Shown here piece by piece: positions 13,301 to 25,500 of a stretch of 64,000 nt of DNA. Numbering within the stretch: position 1 is the first letter of the stretch; the number at the start of each line of letters is the position of its first letter. This DNA comes from Hymenolepis diminuta (Eukaryota; Platyhelminthes; Cestoda; Cyclophyllidea; Hymenolepididae). The notes beneath the pieces are model-generated. The model was not told where the DNA came from and did not search any database. It was given only the letters and a program-made list of their open reading frames with translations. A program made the translations under genes and the position numbers. The DNA lies in contig CAADRB010000027.1 of NCBI GenBank assembly GCA_900708905.1, positions 1,539,105 to 1,603,104 on the forward strand. The letters run 5' to 3'.

Positions 13301-15047
13301 GAATTGTATACTTTTTAATAAATTTAGTAAAATTATGATTAATTGCGAGGGCGTTAATTAAATTCAACCAGTTTATTACTAGTTAGGGTAATTTAATTGA
13401 AGCCTGAAACTTAACTACAATTAAATATTCAAGAATTAAGCTAGCAAGCTAAATCTCGCCTTTAAGTTATAAAAAATCTCTCACCCAGAATGCTGTCCTC
13501 ACAGTTGGCTGAATTTTTATTTGGTTTTGGAAGAGGAGTAGCTGTGTCCGCGTCCCAAGTTAGAAGGGTTTTATTAAAAGCTGTTGATCCAAATATCATA
13601 GAGGCTTAATTAATGACTTTAATGACGCAATAAGCAAAATTAAATGTTTAAAAATGAAAATAAAATTAATTCAAGAAAATTATTTGAATAGGTAAAGTGT
13701 ATCTTCTGCCTACCTTTCCTGTTCTGATGAGCAGTTTTCGGTCTGCCAAATTCACAGTGTTCTTTTGGAAGGTCACCAAGTCCACTTATAGGATCCCGTT
13801 TGACAACTTCATGATACAGAAAATTGAAATTTAAACATAATGTGTTAGTATTCGACGTCATAAACATAAAATTCACACTGAGGCCTGTTAACTTTAAAAT
13901 GTCCTCTTTTTGCCTCATTTATCTGCAAATGACTTTGAGGAAGATGCAAATGATTCAAAGTGGCATGACCAACTATTCAACGAGCTAAGAATATCGTGAA
14001 TATGGACTCAACCAGAAACCTAGGGATCAAATCACGAAAGTTGATCCTTGGTATACTTCGACATTACATTATTAATTATGCCTCTGTTGTAAAAGCGGAC
14101 TACCAAGTATTTTCAAAATTCAAATAAAGAAAAATTTATGACCCTCCCCTTGTCGTTCCTTATCGGACTATTTGTACATTTATAACCTATCTGATAATTA
14201 AAAGAGTATTTTAGGATTTTTTGCTGCCATGGGAAAAAGCTAATAACAGCATTATTAGAGCATAAAACGCAGTTGATCGGAAACTTAATCACTGATCTCA
14301 ATCAAAAAGATGCTTTTTCAAAGAATATAAAACTGTGAGAATTCATTCAAAATTTGCTAGTCATTACTGCTAAAAACGGAAATGATACCATTTTAAAATT
14401 TGCCTTCCAAAAACATACCTCGATTTTTTAATCCCGTTTCCACATCCACATGAGGAAGTGATTTTCGCAATTCTTCTGCATTTCCATTCAGATCTGATAA
14501 ACCTATTGAAAGGAAAAAAGGAGGAGCACTAGCAAAAATTCAGCTAATAACCCTATTTTACATCCTTGGTACTGCGTAATATGCTAATTCGGTTTACTTT
14601 TAACTCGAAATCTGGCAGGATAATCAAGCTGTGCATAGATTGATGTAATAAAAAGATGATCATATTAATACAGACTTTTAAACTAACCTCCTTGTTTAAC
14701 TATCTTTGCCATTTCTGATGATCCTGGAAGTGGAAAATATTAACTGATCATTAAAAGTTCTGGATGGGAAGCAGAATTCAAATCATCATAAAACAGGCTT
14801 GGCATATATTTTAAAGGGGAAATTGAAAGGATCGGTTTTTACCTGTGCTGCAACTTACGTTGAAATTCTGATAAAGTTTGAAATCCGTCAGATCGAGTTG
14901 TTGGCTGCTGGTAGTTGTTGCAGTGACGAGCCGGCAATGGCATGAAAAGAAGCAAATATCATCGTGAATTTGCGCCAGCCAATCAAATGCTCGCCAGCTG
15001 GTCGGTTCGTTCTCGCCAATGATTCGACGTTGGTTCTCTTCGAGCAT
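7349..15047 (-). CDS. Multi-exon NPxTGEN-repeat protein, all introns phase 1
   Basis: Fourteen exons (minus strand, 5' to 3'): 15047-14843, 14723-14688, 14502-14419, 13806-13714, 13580-13485, 13293-13201, 12183-12082, 11929-11828, 10473-10390, 10176-9991, 9749-9663, 9445-9362, 9210-9019 and 7389-7349 (TAA at 7351-7349). Every junction is phase 1, every internal exon is a multiple of three, and the joined frame is open (about 494 aa). A motif recurs about 13 times: RIIGENE, KRDPISGLGD, RNPITLTGN, RDPIAGRGD, CNPLTGEN, RNVITGENC, KNTITGVNC, ANPLTGEN, TNTVTGENC, SNPLLGEN, SSPLTGEG, RNVLTGENC and the C-terminal YNILTGAVC. After TGEN a pattern like C-x-x-[FY]-x-[IV]-S and a basic stretch follow. 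No signal peptide or membrane segment is evident; the composition is basic and low in hydrophobics, suggesting an extended cytoskeletal or scaffold protein. NPxTGEG-like motifs occur in Jupiter/JPT-type microtubule proteins as far as I recall, but assignment is tentative. The start may instead be ATG 14712-14710 in exon 2. Exon 8 needs a GC donor or a weak GT donor at 11854. Confidence 0.72.
7500..7886 (-). other. Open stretch inside the last intron, possible alternative exon
   Basis: Between exons 13 and 14 of the repeat-protein gene, same strand, an open frame of about 128 codons runs with no in-frame ATG until M15. A good acceptor (polypyrimidine tract then TTTTAAAG) lies at its 5' end. 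Entering from exon 13 in phase 1 would use a different frame, VGEKKPSNCNGCGYG..., that stops after about 47 residues. That frame would give an alternative C-terminus. The long frame itself resembles no family I know and may be chance. Confidence 0.2.
11500..11575 (-). repeat. SINE-like fragment, copy 2, in an intron
   Basis: The minus strand shows TCAGAGGTCACGCGTTCATT followed by TCATCCAGTGACGTG, matching blocks of the SINE-like copy at 48925-49042 with many substitutions. It lies in the intron between exons 8 and 9 of the NPxTGEN-repeat gene. Confidence 0.5.
14688..15047 (-). promoter_or_regulatory. Two nested 5' splice sites that decide the N-terminus
   Basis: The first exon has two donors 16 bases apart. 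Using CAG|GT just below 14843 keeps the frame from ATG 15047-15045 (MLEENQRRIIGEN...) into exon 2 in phase 1, reading G-S-S-E-M-A-K-I-V. Using the stronger AAC|GTAAGT just below 14859 instead makes the upstream ATG frame hit a stop in exon 2, leaving ATG 14712-14710 (MAKIVKQGG) as the usable start. Both products share the remaining exons. This is inferred from splice-site and frame inspection. Confidence 0.45.
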
Positions 15048-16509
15048 TAGTCACATTCTGCTATGCACGAAAGTAAAAGGATTAAAGGAGGGGAGGTACG
15101 GAGGGACCTATTAGTAAGTATCAACAGGGATCAAATGGGGTCCAAAATTCACTGATTTCGTTGGCATTTGATGACTCAACAAATAGGATCCATAATTCAG
15201 TTTAATTAACTTTGCAAAAGTCGCTAAAGTCCCCCATATCATCATTTAAATTAAATTTACAGCAGAAAAATTACGAATTTATTTTTAATAAGGCCAGGGT
15301 TTGGCATAGTAAAAAGATCGATTTTTATCAAGCACCTTAGTCGTTAACGTATAACAGAAACACAAATTCATATGAAATTACGTTCCTTTTGGAATAATTG
15401 TTAATTCAGTCATATTAATTAAATATTATTGCTTGAATAAAGAAATTTAGAGTGGACTTCAGAGACAACTTTTTGTGAAAATGACCGCTTACACCAATTA
15501 GAAGTTAGGAAATAAGTGTTAAGTATGTAGGATAAACGATTTTTTTTATTGATAAAAGGGTATTCTTGGTAGTACATTTGCTTTTCAGGCTGAAGATAAA
15601 TTTAGCAATCAATTTATTTAAAAGAGAATTAGAAAGTGAAAATTTCGTGCGAAAAGTGAGTGACACAAATACATGCAAATATATAATTAATTAATACCCA
15701 TACTTTACAATTGACACCCCCGCATTTAATGAGCCTCAATGTTAGTCATTCGATCCGATCATTTTTCATATTAAAAAGCCAAAGTAATAAGAACTTTGAA
15801 CTTCAAGGGAAAGGTAAAAGCCCTTCCTCGAACGTGGAAAATGTCGTTTGAATAAAATGCCATTCAAGGCAGCAGTTCTTAAACAAAATAATGTACGGAA
15901 TCTTGTATTTACTTTGTATTTTTAAAAATATAAATTTAAAGCATTATTTATGTTGCCTTCATGTAGCAGGCCGATCTTGTTTGTGTGCGTTCATGTTGGT
16001 ACCTCATGAATTTTTAAATGAGACATATAAAAGACTCGATGGTGAACGGGGAAACAATGGAAAACACAGCTATCTCTAGGAAACGCATTTTGGCAAGTCA
16101 CGAAACAATCATGACAAAGGAAAAATTAGAATTTATCAATATTTACATCACTTCTGAACAAACAAAATACTTTTTATTAATTAATTATGAGATCAGAAAA
16201 TATGAAAAGTAAATGATCAAAAAAAATCAACTTGCCGCTAATTCTTCCAAAGGACATGTTGTAAAAAGTTTTTTACAAACTTTTTTACAAGCACGATTTC
16301 ATACTTATTTTCTCTTTAATGCAAAGCGGTACACAAGGGTTGATATATAAAATATCAACCAATTTGTCGATCTTTATTAGCCTCGGTAAAATAAAAAAAT
16401 GATTGCATTTTTTTAATCGTTAGTGACATTTAAAGTGAGAAAAAGGTATCCAAATATAAAGCGAGGAGTGACAGGAGTGGAGGACAACAATAATATCAAA
16501 AGAACCTTA

Positions 16510-16529
16510 CTCTCTCTCTCTCTCTCTCT
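16510..16529 (+). repeat. CT dinucleotide microsatellite
   Basis: Ten uninterrupted CT units, preceded by ACCTTA and followed by GAGTCTTG. Intergenic. Confidence 0.85.
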
Positions 16530-17544
16530 GAGTCTTGATCGCATTTTATCACGTATTAGATGGTAACAAAGATGCAAGTATGACCATAGAATGTACAGCT
16601 ATCAACTTCTAGCACATTAAAGAGACCTTTGCGTAGGCTTTGTGATTACCCTTTCTGCATTATGGCATTTTTCCCAGCTTTAATTGGTGACATTTAGTAA
16701 TAAAAGTTATATTCATGAAGGCATTTTCTCTTCATTTTGTAGAGCAGTCATGAATTTGAATAATTGTATAAGAATGCGCATCTGACAGCGCGGAAAATAA
16801 GGAAATCGGTTGCTTGGCCAATTCCTTCTTGTTATTATCAGCGTACAAGATATACTTTCTCATACCAATGGCCACACGTTCCATGGCTCATATTTCATGA
16901 TCTATCTTATATGGCCTTGAGAGATAATCTGTCTACAGTGTTCAGAGACGTTTGATTAACTGATTGAACTCAAGGGCTGTTCATGCCATCTCAGTATGGC
17001 ATTTGTCTCTACTGATAGCTATTTGAAGCCATTTATGATTTTTTAACAGATTTGGAATTTTCTCAGTGTAGAGTGTCCTATAAGATTAATTTTCTGAATT
17101 CTAATGCATAGCACTGATATATTTCCGTATTTCAATAAATCTTACCACATGCATCTCAAATATTCCAAGAAACTGTCGCATTCTCTCGTAGTAATTTTTA
17201 TTACATTGAACTATCGACTCTATACTTCTTTGCTTTTCATAAATGAACTGCACAGAATAAAAAGAACAATACGAAAAAGAAAACCTTAATTTTAAAATAA
17301 TTATCTTTCTATATTCTTTTACATAAGGTAGGTGATTTAAACCCAAAGTTATGCCAACATACATTGGCTTCGAGGCATTTTATGATTTACGACCAACTTT
17401 GTGTATATTTCATAATAATCACACACAATAATAAAAAATTAAACTGAAAGCTAAATAAATAATCAGCAAATAAATAAACAATAAATTTTGTTTTCTTTAT
17501 AATATTTTAACTTCTGTTATTTTTTAAACTTTAAGATGGATGGT

Positions 17545-17720
17545 AATAAATCCGTGATATCTTGTAGTGGCAGAGTCACCAGTTTGTAGAGTGCCACCAG
17601 ATTGTTGAGGGTCACCAGTATGTAGGGGCAGATGGCTAACATCAAATGAAAGAAAAAGAACACCAAGGATTGCGTTGACCAGGTTGTATTGAACAAGCTC
17701 AGTACAGAGTCTCAAGGAAA
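17545..17720 (-). repeat. Dispersed repeat family 1, tail fragment
   Basis: On the minus strand this reads through GTTCAATACAACCTGGTCAA and CTTGGTGTTC, then three spaced copies of a CTGG-TGAC/GGC-type unit ending AAACTGGTGACTCTG. The same end occurs in the family 1 copy near 42946. Only the 3' part of the unit seems to be present. Confidence 0.45.
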
Positions 17721-18549
17721 ATTAGGGAACTGGAGGAGAAGGATTGAGCAGCGGGAGATGTGTTTGACGAGCTAGGGTCCCCTGTGTGTGTTTAATGGAA
17801 GACTATTTATAATCGACACTTTGTGTGAGGACACGCATAAGAATATAATCGTATGCGTGCTTTAATTGGTCGGGACGATTGTAGGAAGAGGAAGGGCCAG
17901 TGCAGACAGAAAAGGCTGGTTAATAACAAAGCCGACTAAGCGGTGTCTGCTACTATCGTCCGAGGTATGCTTACCTTTTCCGATCGATGAGAAATAGGTC
18001 AGTTGAGGACACACGATGTTTGTCAATAGAGTGCTTGGGATCAGAGGAAAGGTTAAAAGTTTACAAACGCTACTATAAAGACAAGATAATCAAATTTGGT
18101 GATGATTAGATGATGTAAGATAAATATTTCGGAGAAGAAAGGATTCATCCTTCAATCTACAGATCGTATCGAGAATACGAGTAAGAAATAAGAGATTTTG
18201 TGAACTCGAGTAATAATTCAAAGTTGTTGCGTAATAATTACATGAAAAGGTGAAGGATAAAAGGATATTCAGATAATTTTAGAATAACAAAAACTTGTCA
18301 ATTTCATCTAAGAAAGCCTTTCGTGGTACTCCACTCGGACAAAACGAAACTATTCTAAGTTCTATTTTTATCAAAAAGTTGGTCATTCTTTTGTCGGTTA
18401 TATTTTATTTGAACAGTTTATCATTTCAGTAATTTATTATTAACTACTGAGTCCCAGTCTCGGATTCAATGAAGGTCTTCAATTAACGAAATCCTTATTA
18501 GGTTCCAAACATCACGGAGCTCTGCCAAATACAAAATTTTTTGGCTATT

Positions 18550-18935
18550 TAAGCTCTGCCGTAAGCTGCTGAATATCACGAAAGATCATTTTCCCTTTCC
18601 AACCACTTAGAGAGCAAAAGATGAAACGAAACAGCAAGACCAACCCTCCTTGATTAAAATACCTATCAGCGAACATCGTAGAAGAGTATTTATTGCAATC
18701 CAGGCAACGAATCATGAAATTTAGATTTTGAAACAAACTACCCAGATGTTAATTATTGTATAACCCGAACCCGTGCATCGAATGACGTAAGACTCCTCGA
18801 TAACTTGGCGTTGCTCTCACTATCCTCTCCTCTATCTCGTTTATTGAGCTTTCTTTTGACAGATTTCCGTTGCTTCCCACAAATAAAAATGTCCCGTTTT
18901 TTCATAATACTGCGGGTAATAATAATGACCTGCCA
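18550..18935 (+). repeat. Dispersed repeat family 2, copy 1
   Basis: Shares ordered blocks with copies at 37270-37556 and 58470-58858: GAACATCGTAGA, ACGAATCATGAA, TGTATAACCCGAA, TTGGCGTTGCTCTC, CCCACAAATAAAAATG and GGGTAATAATAATGA. All three copies have the same orientation. The complement carries short related but broken reading frames rich in Lys, Arg and Glu, so the unit may be a decayed coding fragment. Class unknown. Confidence 0.65.
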
Positions 18936-21900
18936 TATCAATAATATTTATTTCAAATTTGTCAAGCAGTAAAGTTGTATTTGCACCCAAAAGATCAAAT
19001 AAATTTGAATAATGGAGACAACTAGATATGAAAGATTTTTTTACAGAATTCCTCATTAAGAATTGGGTAAAACTTGGCGACATAAGTAATATGATATTGC
19101 AATCGCGTTCGTTCTATCTAAGTAAATGACCCGGTGTTTTCGGTCATGTTATTTGGGGTCACTTGTTAGCATCCGGGACCGTCACAGACATATGACCCGG
19201 TACATCAAGATCACTTATCAATGTTAAGGACATGGTTATTAAAAGTAATATCTACTAATCGGACAGATAAAACGTCTATATTTTGTGTCTTATTTCAGTT
19301 CTTCTTTTGGAATGGATTCTTAAAGTTTATATAAGGTTGATCAAAGGCAAATGTTTGAAAAATAAGTTTTTTAATATCAACACGCTGGAAATTCAATTAT
19401 CTAATATGTCAGCATTCAATAATAGAGATATAACTAAAAGCGGGAGATACCGATCAGAGAATATCATAACAGAACATTCCACTATAGCCCTTGACATATA
19501 TTTGAAAAATGAAAATGAAAAAAATGTTTAATAAAAAGCTTGTAGTACTTCCTCAGTCTCTTGAAACATTGCGCGCCCACTGACTCATACCTTTATCCTA
19601 ACTGTCAATTAACAGAGAATGCGAAATCGGTCCACTTCCTTATTGTACCCCATTTTGCTCAGACTGTCCTCCGTCAGTATTGATGTTTGTCTCTTCTCTC
19701 TCAATTTCTCTTTTCTACTCCTTCCTCATTTTCATCATCTCATTCATTCCTATTTGTTTAATACATGCTTGTACAGCCCAACTATTGGTCACCTCATCCG
19801 GAGAAGGTTGTTATTATCTGTTAGCCTTAGGAGGATCATTATTTCTGGGAGAGGATAATTGGCCCAACTTGATGGCGCCCCTAAAGTAGCTTTATACGAG
19901 ATTAGAGCTATTTTGAACTATAAAAGCATTATTCTTTGACAGTAATCAAATGATGCGATGGTCATGTTGTCTCAAAATTCGTCTACATTCAAACAAAATG
20001 AGAAGTTAATTGAGAATTAAACTCCCAGAGTTAATGCTACACTGCTACATGTAAAGTGCATTACATATCACTTTGAATCTCAATTTATCAACCACTTCCC
20101 AATTAAATAAAGGAAAATTTTACGGCTGCACAGTCATCAGAAGGTATCATTTAATTTTTAATTTTAAAATTTTAATTTTAATACTATTTTAAAAAGTCAG
20201 ATAAAGAAAACGTACAGAGAAGGTAATTTTTTAAATATATTTTGTAAGTAATCGTCTCCAGGAAAATTAAAAATTTAAATATTACTTTCCATAACTACAA
20301 AACTACTGACGAATTTCAAAAATGGTGGAGATCAAAATAAATCATTTAAAAGAAATCATCTACAGTTAGTAGCAAAATAAATTAAATTAAACTTTGCATA
20401 AATTTTGAATTGTGATAGCTTTAACTCTTTAAAAATTTACAGTACTTATACTAAAAGCATCGTAATTAACTTGTCGTCTTAATCGACAGATTTTACGACA
20501 TTCGGTAGCATGTTTCAAAACCTTTCTGTCTTGAATAGTCTCTAACTAAAACATGTCAAAACGACAATAATGGATTAATAATGGCAACAATCCGTTCCTC
20601 TTAAAAGTGTATTGAGATGTTTTTGCAATGCATCGAAACCTAAGGACTTCCTGCAGTAAATTGTATTTTTTGAAGTGAGCGCTTGTTTGTTCTAGACAAA
20701 ATTTGAGGCATTTTTAAAAGTGCATTCTTCAGCGTTCGTGGTTAATTTTTCTGTCATTAAAGAATTCGCTAAAATGCTTATCTCTACAATTAATTAATCA
20801 GTTGATTGGAACTCGATACTGTGTACGTTAACGCACATTGACTTGATTCGTTTACATTTTTTGTAATTTATAAGTGAACAGATAATTTTAACTATCTTTA
20901 GCATTAGAAATAAGTGGCCGTAACTATTTGGAAGTTTATATTCGACCACCACTTTTGATTAGTATTAACCAATGCAACAGACCTTCCCACCCAAAGAAAA
21001 TGTTCTAGCGTCACTACGGGCATGTCATGTCAAAAAAATGTGTGATGGTTTCTAATGTACTATTTCAGAGTTCAAAATATTCTTCCATTTGAATTTGTAA
21101 GCCAGGTATTTCGATCGGAATTGAATTTTCAATGAAAAAAATAAAATATACATCCATATTTTTACATGTATTACTTGTAAATGTATGAAACTGTTTGCCT
21201 AGGATTTTTCAGTAGGTAAAAATGGTAATAAAATATCATTCCATTTAAAGTCTCTGTTGCAATTGGCCTCTTGCATTCGCATCAGTTAATTCATTGAAAA
21301 CTGACGAATTTACTCACGATAGTGTTATCAGTCTTTCCCAATTAAGCATTAATATATTAATATGACAGTTATAAGTTTGCGATGACCACATTTATCAAAA
21401 TATTATTGATTTAACTTTTTCGTCTATATTTCCTGTACCATCTATTTATAAGCATTTTAATGTTTACTTCCTTCGTAAATACTTTAAAACATTCTCATCC
21501 GTGAATGAATCCGTTCTTGCAATTCAGTTAGACATCTAAGACACCCCAGTGTTCCCAAAACCTGCGACCAAATAACAATAAAAACGAACAATACAAGGCG
21601 CTTGAAGCTTTCAACTCATTGCATCGACTTGATCAGATTAATCGGACATCCGTAGTCCTCTGATTCAACTGGGTTATTTTTAGCTTTAAACCTACCTCCT
21701 GTATACCCACACATTATTTGCTGCTTCCGCTCTCGCACACATACGGTCTCCCTCTCTCTCTCATTCCTACAGGCTTTCTCCTTTTACTCAATAAAAGCTT
21801 GTTAATCAGCAATCTATTTCTATTTTCTCGCCATCTAGTTTAGTTGCAATGGTCATAAGAGGTCAGACGGGTAATAGATCAATAAGAACTTTAGAATGGC

Positions 21901-22542
21901 GAAGATTACTTGATATAACATGCATATTTCCAATAATTTCATGATGTCGATTGACGAAAATTCACTTTTAATTCCTCACACAAAACATTCGTCAGCTATT
22001 CCACAAATATTCCGCGTACTTCTTAGGTTTTATAAGCATTCAAAGAAATGCAATATTTAAAGATCCATAAACTGTGGCTGAAATAAAACAACACATTTAG
22101 CTGATTTCATCAGATACGGTAATAAATAATACTTTTAGTCAAGTAAGAAGATAAGTTTTTCGGGATAGTGACAGCAGTCATAGAATTGTATACGTCATTA
22201 TAGGTGATTAAGTTGTTATTTAATTGTCATAAACATCGTCAACTCATAATCTTCATAACTACATAATAAATTTCAGATAAGGTTGTATACTTTAAAGATG
22301 CACGTTCATCAAATTAAATTACTATTGAACTTTTTTATTTTTTAATAACAATAAATAAGATATATCACAGAATATTAGTTTTGAATATTTAAATAAAGAC
22401 CGCGACATTTTGAATTATTGGGCTGTATCATATTGGCGTAGGTACCTTTGAGTTAAATTATATCTGGTTTCACCTCATATTTTTACAAATTTATTTATTA
22501 AAAATTCACAGAAATACTAAAATTTATTTATTCCTTTAGAAC

Positions 22543-25500
22543 ATGTCAAACAATTGTGACGGCCCTCTAATAGATCAGCATACTAATTCGAACGGTGGAC
22601 CATCCCCGTCTTCCAATCATAGAGCTCATGGACGATTGGAATCCGATCACTCATCCCTCAATCCCAAACTTATTATTCGCGTCGGCGCAAAACAAATTAT
22701 AAGGTAGTATGTTATCTTAAATATTGTTTTTGCTTTATCATATTATCTAATATGTATTTATTCTTTCCAGCCTTTTCATTCCAGTATCAATATGCATGTT
22801 CTTCGTGGCCTTCTTAAGCAAGAATGTTCCCTTCTTCTCCAATGCTGATGTCCACCTTATATATGCGCCCTTTAATACCCCGAATGCAGATATCGGTACT
22901 CAAACTTGGCAGACATTAGTCAATGTTGCCATAATTTTGACCTTTGTCGTTGTAACAACTTTCATACTTGTGCTGCTATTCAAATTCGAATGCTATAAGG
23001 TAAGAAGGACGTCCTTTGATGTCGTTTAAGTTTTTTTAATATCTTTCACTACTTCGTTTTTATGCCATTTTTGGCGTTTTCTCCTCTTCTCTTTAGTTTC
23101 TAACAGGATGGTTAATTATAACAACATTTGTTGTGGTCTTTGTGGCGTCATTCATATTCTTCGCGTAAGTCGTCCTTGCTCTATTTTGTTATAAACTTGT
23201 TCTCCTTAGCACTTTTCATTACATTCCAATTGCACTAGCCTCTGACTATCTGTGAAAATAACTATAATAGGTGTGTTCATGTCTCTCTATTCATTGATCT
23301 GTTAGTCACTCATCTATGATCATACTTCGTAAATCTGAAAATAATAGAGCTTCATATTACATTGCCCTTGTTTTATTTTTGACATAAATTTTTCAAATTT
23401 AGGGAACTACTGCGAGCCTCAATGATCTTCTTTGACAATATAACATTTGCAATCTTACTCTGGAATTTCGGAGTATTGGGTCTCATTTCCATTCACTGGC
23501 GCAGTCCTCTAGTCCTGCAACAGACCTATCTCATCTTCAACAGTGTCATTGTGGCTCTTATTCTCTTGCGATTTCTACCAAAATGGACTTGTTGGGTGCT
23601 ACTCGGAGCAATATCTATCTGGGGTAAGATATTCTTTTGTTAAATTTTCCTTTTTTGTTTATCTTAAATCGATTGTGGTCGATATAGCACAGGAATGGTT
23701 TTTTTGGTTACATTTGGTAATCGGACATTTTTTCTCAATTTGGTTACCTTATTAGATCCTGTTTTTATCTTGGTATATTGAAACGGAATCCGGTTGTTGT
23801 GAAATTGCACTATTAAGCCTCACTTGAGCTAAGATATTGAGAAATAAAATTAATTTCCATGATGTATTTTTCAAAATATATATTTGAACGAACACTTTAG
23901 GTTCTGATTGACGATGAATCTGAGCAAAATATCTTCATTCTGGGCCTAAATTTTTTGGGGTCGGCCATACTGTGTCTTATTACTATTGAAGTCCCTGCAT
24001 CATTTTCACTGGAGCATTAGCTCCGACTGCGCAATTTATATTTAGTATGTCTTCCCTGGGAACGTTTTTGCTAGCAGGTCAATTTTTTTATTCTATTCCG
24101 TATTTCTACTGCAATAATGCCTGCGCAGTATTTAGGAAGTAGTGGGCTGCTTGTATTATTTCCCCATTAAGATACCAGGTTTTATAGCCTAATTAGCCTC
24201 CCGAGTTCAATAATAGCGTGAAATTAAGCAAATTTCAGCAATTTGCTCAAAGTTATACGAAGCAACGACCGTATAATTTAGTATTTTTATCAAATATGCA
24301 AATTTTATGAATAATTAATGGTAAAGTTCTAATTTTTTTGGATAAAGAGTATTTTTATTCAATGCCTTGCGGTGAAAGTTGCTGATCCATAAATTTAGAT
24401 GCTGGTTCCACCTTGAACCTTTTTCGAGGTCTTCCGGAGAGTCCGGAGTAGCGGTCTGGGTCTCCAGATTTTCAAGATTCCATGGCGGAGGGAGATAACA
24501 AGCGTCCAGGTAAATGTTTGTTGGATCTGTTTTCTGTTTGGAAGTTAAGGCTGAGCACTGAGAATGGATATTTTTACGATGGCACTCCCTCCCCCTCCCC
24601 AGATTTAGACATCGACACGAGGTGTCTGTTACCTAAACTGTAAAGATTTAAGAATCTCTTCCAGTGTAACATTTAGATAATAAGAGCTTATTTACCATGG
24701 GTCCTTTTATTACTAGTCTTTATTGAATAATATTATTAGAATCAATATGATTGTTATTCAGTAGATTATTCAGGATAAATTGAATATTGATTTAAATTTG
24801 CATGTTCCGACGGCTCAATTGTTTCAAATAGCAAGTTCCTACAAAAAATTCGACTCTTAATTATAAGCAAGGTCTAAAGCAGCATTTATCAGCAATGTCT
24901 TATTTGGTGGCGGTAGTATTAATTCACGATACATTTTCCGTGGTCAATGAATTGAAACGACAAGCGAAGGAATAATTGCAAATGTTACTGCAAATAATAG
25001 TAACGTTTACTTCATTTGTTTTCGTACGGACAAGTTTCTATAATGCTCTATGTCATCTTGTAAACACTTTGAAAAGGCATCGTTATAAAAAAATTAATTA
25101 ATAGGTAATGTGTTGAAGGGTGGTTCTCCAATCACCTCTTAACTTTACTTTTAAACGAAGGGCTAATTCAAATGGTTTTATGTAAAACATTTTTTATGCT
25201 CCCGTGTTTGCGTAAACCGAGTGTAATCGCCGTATTTTGTTTCTCTCTGACCGAAGCTCAGCTGCAGCACATCGCCTCTACCTCGCCATAACTCAGTTAA
25301 TTTGTCTGTGTTAATACACATGCCGATTTGAATACACTTGGTTCTCATGCTCTCTTCTTTCTTTCTCTTATATACTTCGGTCCACCCTCAATTCTTCGCA
25401 TTCTGATTTGGAAAGAGTGGTTGTGGGTTGTTTGCCATCAGTCGTAGTCTACTACAATCTACTGGTCCTAGCTCTTGCAAACTCGTGACCTTGATTCTAA

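Larger units (their letters stand above)
15060..22539. other. Intergenic stretch between two genes
   Basis: About 7.5 kb between the 5' end of the minus-strand repeat-protein gene and the presenilin coding start on the plus strand, so the two are divergent. It contains a CT microsatellite (16510-16529), a repeat family 1 tail fragment (17545-17720) and a family 2 copy (18550-18935). Promoters of both flanking genes should lie here, but no core promoter element could be identified with confidence. Confidence 0.6.
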
